From contig JBIIHQ010000009.1 of assembly GCA_044235645.1 (NCBI GenBank), forward strand, positions 62,001-126,000: a DNA stretch of 64,000 nt, given 5' to 3'. Below, piece by piece: positions 62,650 to 64,000 of the stretch. The notes below the pieces were generated by a model. That model did no database searches. It was not told the DNA's origin and saw only the letters and a list, made by a program, of their open reading frames with translations. The first letter of the stretch is position 1, and each line of letters opens with the position of its first letter. Made by a program: the position numbers and the translations under genes. This DNA is from OMIW01 sp044235645. Its GTDB lineage: Bacteria; Bdellovibrionota_C; UBA2361; OMIW01.

Positions 62650-63047
62650 ACGAATACAACTTCCTTCCTGAGCTCTGTCGAAAGGGAGTGATAAACCGGG
62701 CAATTGAGGGCCGCACGCTCGAGCAATTGCCTCTGTTCAGGGAGGAGGAATCCTGGGAGATGAATCTCAGCGGAGATAACTGCAATTCGACGAGGAAGGT
62801 CGCTGGCCATCGTCTTTTCAAATGAGTACCAACTTCCTGAGAGTTCCAAACCGTTGCGATCGGCCACAATCCCCATCACGGTCATCATGCAGGTGACGAG
62901 AGAGACCGTGCAGAGATCAGTTGGAGAGAAGGTCGACCCATCGCCATTATTATCCTTCGGTGCTACCGTCATGAGTCGACTCCCTGAGTCGCTATGCTCA
63001 ACCTCACACCGTTTCTCTCCCCGATACCATCCCCGAAACTTCGCCAT
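62634..63047 (-). CDS. OsmC/Ohr-family peroxidase
   Basis: 137 residues from ATG 63045-63047, preceded by AGGAAA. Reactive cysteines Cys53 (V-T-C-M-M-T-V-M-G) and Cys116 (L-N-C-P-V-Y-H-S-L) are present, with P-T-D-L near the first. It reduces organic hydroperoxides in the cytoplasm. Its 3' end overlaps the sensor kinase gene by 16 bases, convergently. Confidence 0.85.
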   Translation of the reverse strand: MAKFRGWYRGEKRCEVEHSDSGSRLMTVAPKDNNGDGSTFSPTDLCTVSLVTCMMTVMGIVADRNGLELSGSWYSFEKTMASDLPRRIAVISAEIHLPGFLLPEQRQLLERAALNCPVYHSLSTELRKEVVFVYDVV

Positions 63048-63131
63048 TTTCCTATTCCCTCGATTCAACATTCAGGAAAAGGGTCTCGTGCCACTTTTGG
63101 ACTTATCTGCACGAGAGGCCCTTTGACAGTC

Positions 63132-63986
63132 CTAATCATCAATTCGCGTGTCGAAAAGCGCCCTATCGGCACTCTCCTCTCCGGCAACCAATCCCCGACG
63201 GTATTGCGTGTAAGCTGACTGAACGAAAAGATAATAATCGAGTGATGCCTCTTTGGCCGACCGGACGTTCGGTATCATTTGAGACCGACGATTGATAACA
63301 CGTGCTGTACCTCCGCCTGTTGAGATTACCGCTTTCGTCCTCCAGGTCATCTCCGAGAACTGGACGGCCGCTAGGGGGTCGAGAAAGAAATTAAATACTT
63401 CCCCGACAGAATCACGAAAATTAGATGGCCCAATGATCGGAAGGACTATGTAAGGCCCCTCTGGGATTCCCAACCTCCCGAAGGCAACCCCAGTATCAGT
63501 AGCTCTTCGCTCCAATCCATAATCATGCGCGACATCGAAAAATCCCAGGAAACCGATTGTCGTATTGACCGCAAACCGAGCCGTATCTAACCACGCCCGC
63601 TCACCATCGAGCGCAATCAAATCGCTAAAGAGGTAGATTGGAAATCGCAGCGTATCAAAAAAATGGCCTAGATCCTCCTGAATGATATCCGGTACTAAGG
63701 CATCGTAGCCTTTCGCAACTGGCTCAAGAAGATAAACATCCAGGGTATCGTTGAACCAAAATACTCCACGATTGACCCGCTCAATCGGATCCGAAACCTC
63801 GAGGGGCGCTGATTCGCCGTCACCGAACTCGTCGTCAACTAACCCGACCTCTTCGACTCCTCCGCTACCCCGGCCGGGAGACAGATCCTGAGCACCAGAA
63901 TCAGCAATCGCTGCCTGAGGAAGCCATTGAAGCGTAAGTGCTGTTACAACAACGATAGAAAGTATCCGCATCCCCTGAGTTTGCAT
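63132..63986 (-). CDS. mlaA: MlaA/VacJ-family outer-membrane lipid-asymmetry protein
   Basis: 284 residues. ATG with GGAGG at six bases; signal peptide ending A-I-A without the lipobox Cys that E. coli MlaA has. The core reads D-P-I-E-R-V-N-R-G-V-F-W-F-N, D-L-G-H-F-F-D, L-F-S-D-L-I-A-L-D-G, A-R-F-A-V-N-T-T-I-G, F-D-V-A-H-D-Y-G-L and G-P-Y-I-V-L-P-I-I-G-P-S. MlaA removes misplaced phospholipids from the outer leaflet and passes them to MlaC. The Mla transporter genes are not in the window. The ATG lies 14 bases from the right edge. Confidence 0.9.
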   Translation of the reverse strand: MQTQGMRILSIVVVTALTLQWLPQAAIADSGAQDLSPGRGSGGVEEVGLVDDEFGDGESAPLEVSDPIERVNRGVFWFNDTLDVYLLEPVAKGYDALVPDIIQEDLGHFFDTLRFPIYLFSDLIALDGERAWLDTARFAVNTTIGFLGFFDVAHDYGLERRATDTGVAFGRLGIPEGPYIVLPIIGPSNFRDSVGEVFNFFLDPLAAVQFSEMTWRTKAVISTGGGTARVINRRSQMIPNVRSAKEASLDYYLFVQSAYTQYRRGLVAGEESADRALFDTRIDD

Positions 63987-64000
63987 CGCCCCCTCCTTCA

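Noticed and set aside
1..64000. Insertion sequences, integrases, prophage genes or attachment sites
   Set aside because: No transposase, integrase or long terminal repeats were recognised. The single tRNA-Leu gene has no nearby integrase or a duplicated 3' end that I could see.

Overview
The window looks like chromosomal DNA of a Gram-negative bacterium of moderate GC content (mid-50s percent by eye). It encodes an MlaA-type outer-membrane lipid protein, several lipoproteins, a PilP-like pilus protein, type III secretion genes, an exosortase with a PEP-CTERM target, and F-type conjugation-like genes. That mixture is typical of proteobacteria in the broad deltaproteobacterial/Bdellovibrionota sense, but no marker here fixes the lineage and I do not name a species.

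Layout. (1) 1-14.5 kb: a minus-strand series of large, poorly known envelope proteins. Its recognisable members follow the F-type T4SS order: a TrbC-like thioredoxin-fold protein, a secreted protein in the TraH position, and a TraG-N-like membrane protein. They are followed by an 861-residue coiled-coil protein, a lipoprotein and a repeat protein. (2) 14.7-19.2 kb: glycine cleavage system gcvT-gcvH-gcvP (minus). (3) 19.3-20.7 kb: a zinc/manganese-type solute-binding protein and a DUF2750-like protein. (4) 21.0-26.1 kb (plus): a compact type III secretion module, with a sigma-28-like factor translationally coupled to a SctJ lipoprotein, an unknown protein, a small needle/rod-like protein, SctV and a small hypothetical. 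No secretion ATPase, SctR/S/T/U or secretin lies nearby. (5) 26.3-31.7 kb: ECF sigma factor, glycosyltransferase plus LPG-synthase-like membrane protein, a divergent lipoprotein/FlgO pair, and a degenerate histidine-kinase-like (ChpT-like) protein. (6) 31.9-34.7 kb: a membrane-anchored Cas4/Dna2-like nuclease split over two overlapping frames, with hypotheticals. (7) 34.8-37.7 kb: ilvD and arginase. (8) 37.8-42.4 kb: PilP-like protein, then a VIT/vWA protein with a PEP-CTERM tail, its exosortase and an EpsI-like partner. (9) 42.7-64 kb: mostly housekeeping genes (fabD, phosphofructokinase, htpX, tRNA-Leu, lysA, AspT-type transporter, isoaspartyl peptidase, DEAH helicase, prfC, ridA, terB, hybrid sensor kinase, OsmC, mlaA) plus a bacteriophytochrome that consists only of the photosensory core.

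The most interesting parts are the sigma-28/SctJ/needle-like/SctV module, the split Cas4-like membrane nuclease, the self-contained exosortase-VIT pair, the output-less phytochrome, the ChpT-like protein, and long C/G mononucleotide tracts inside secretion and surface genes.

All identifications come from reading motifs and gene order; no database search was run. Start codons were often moved downstream of the longest open frame when a ribosome binding site or signal peptide supported it, and each such choice is stated.
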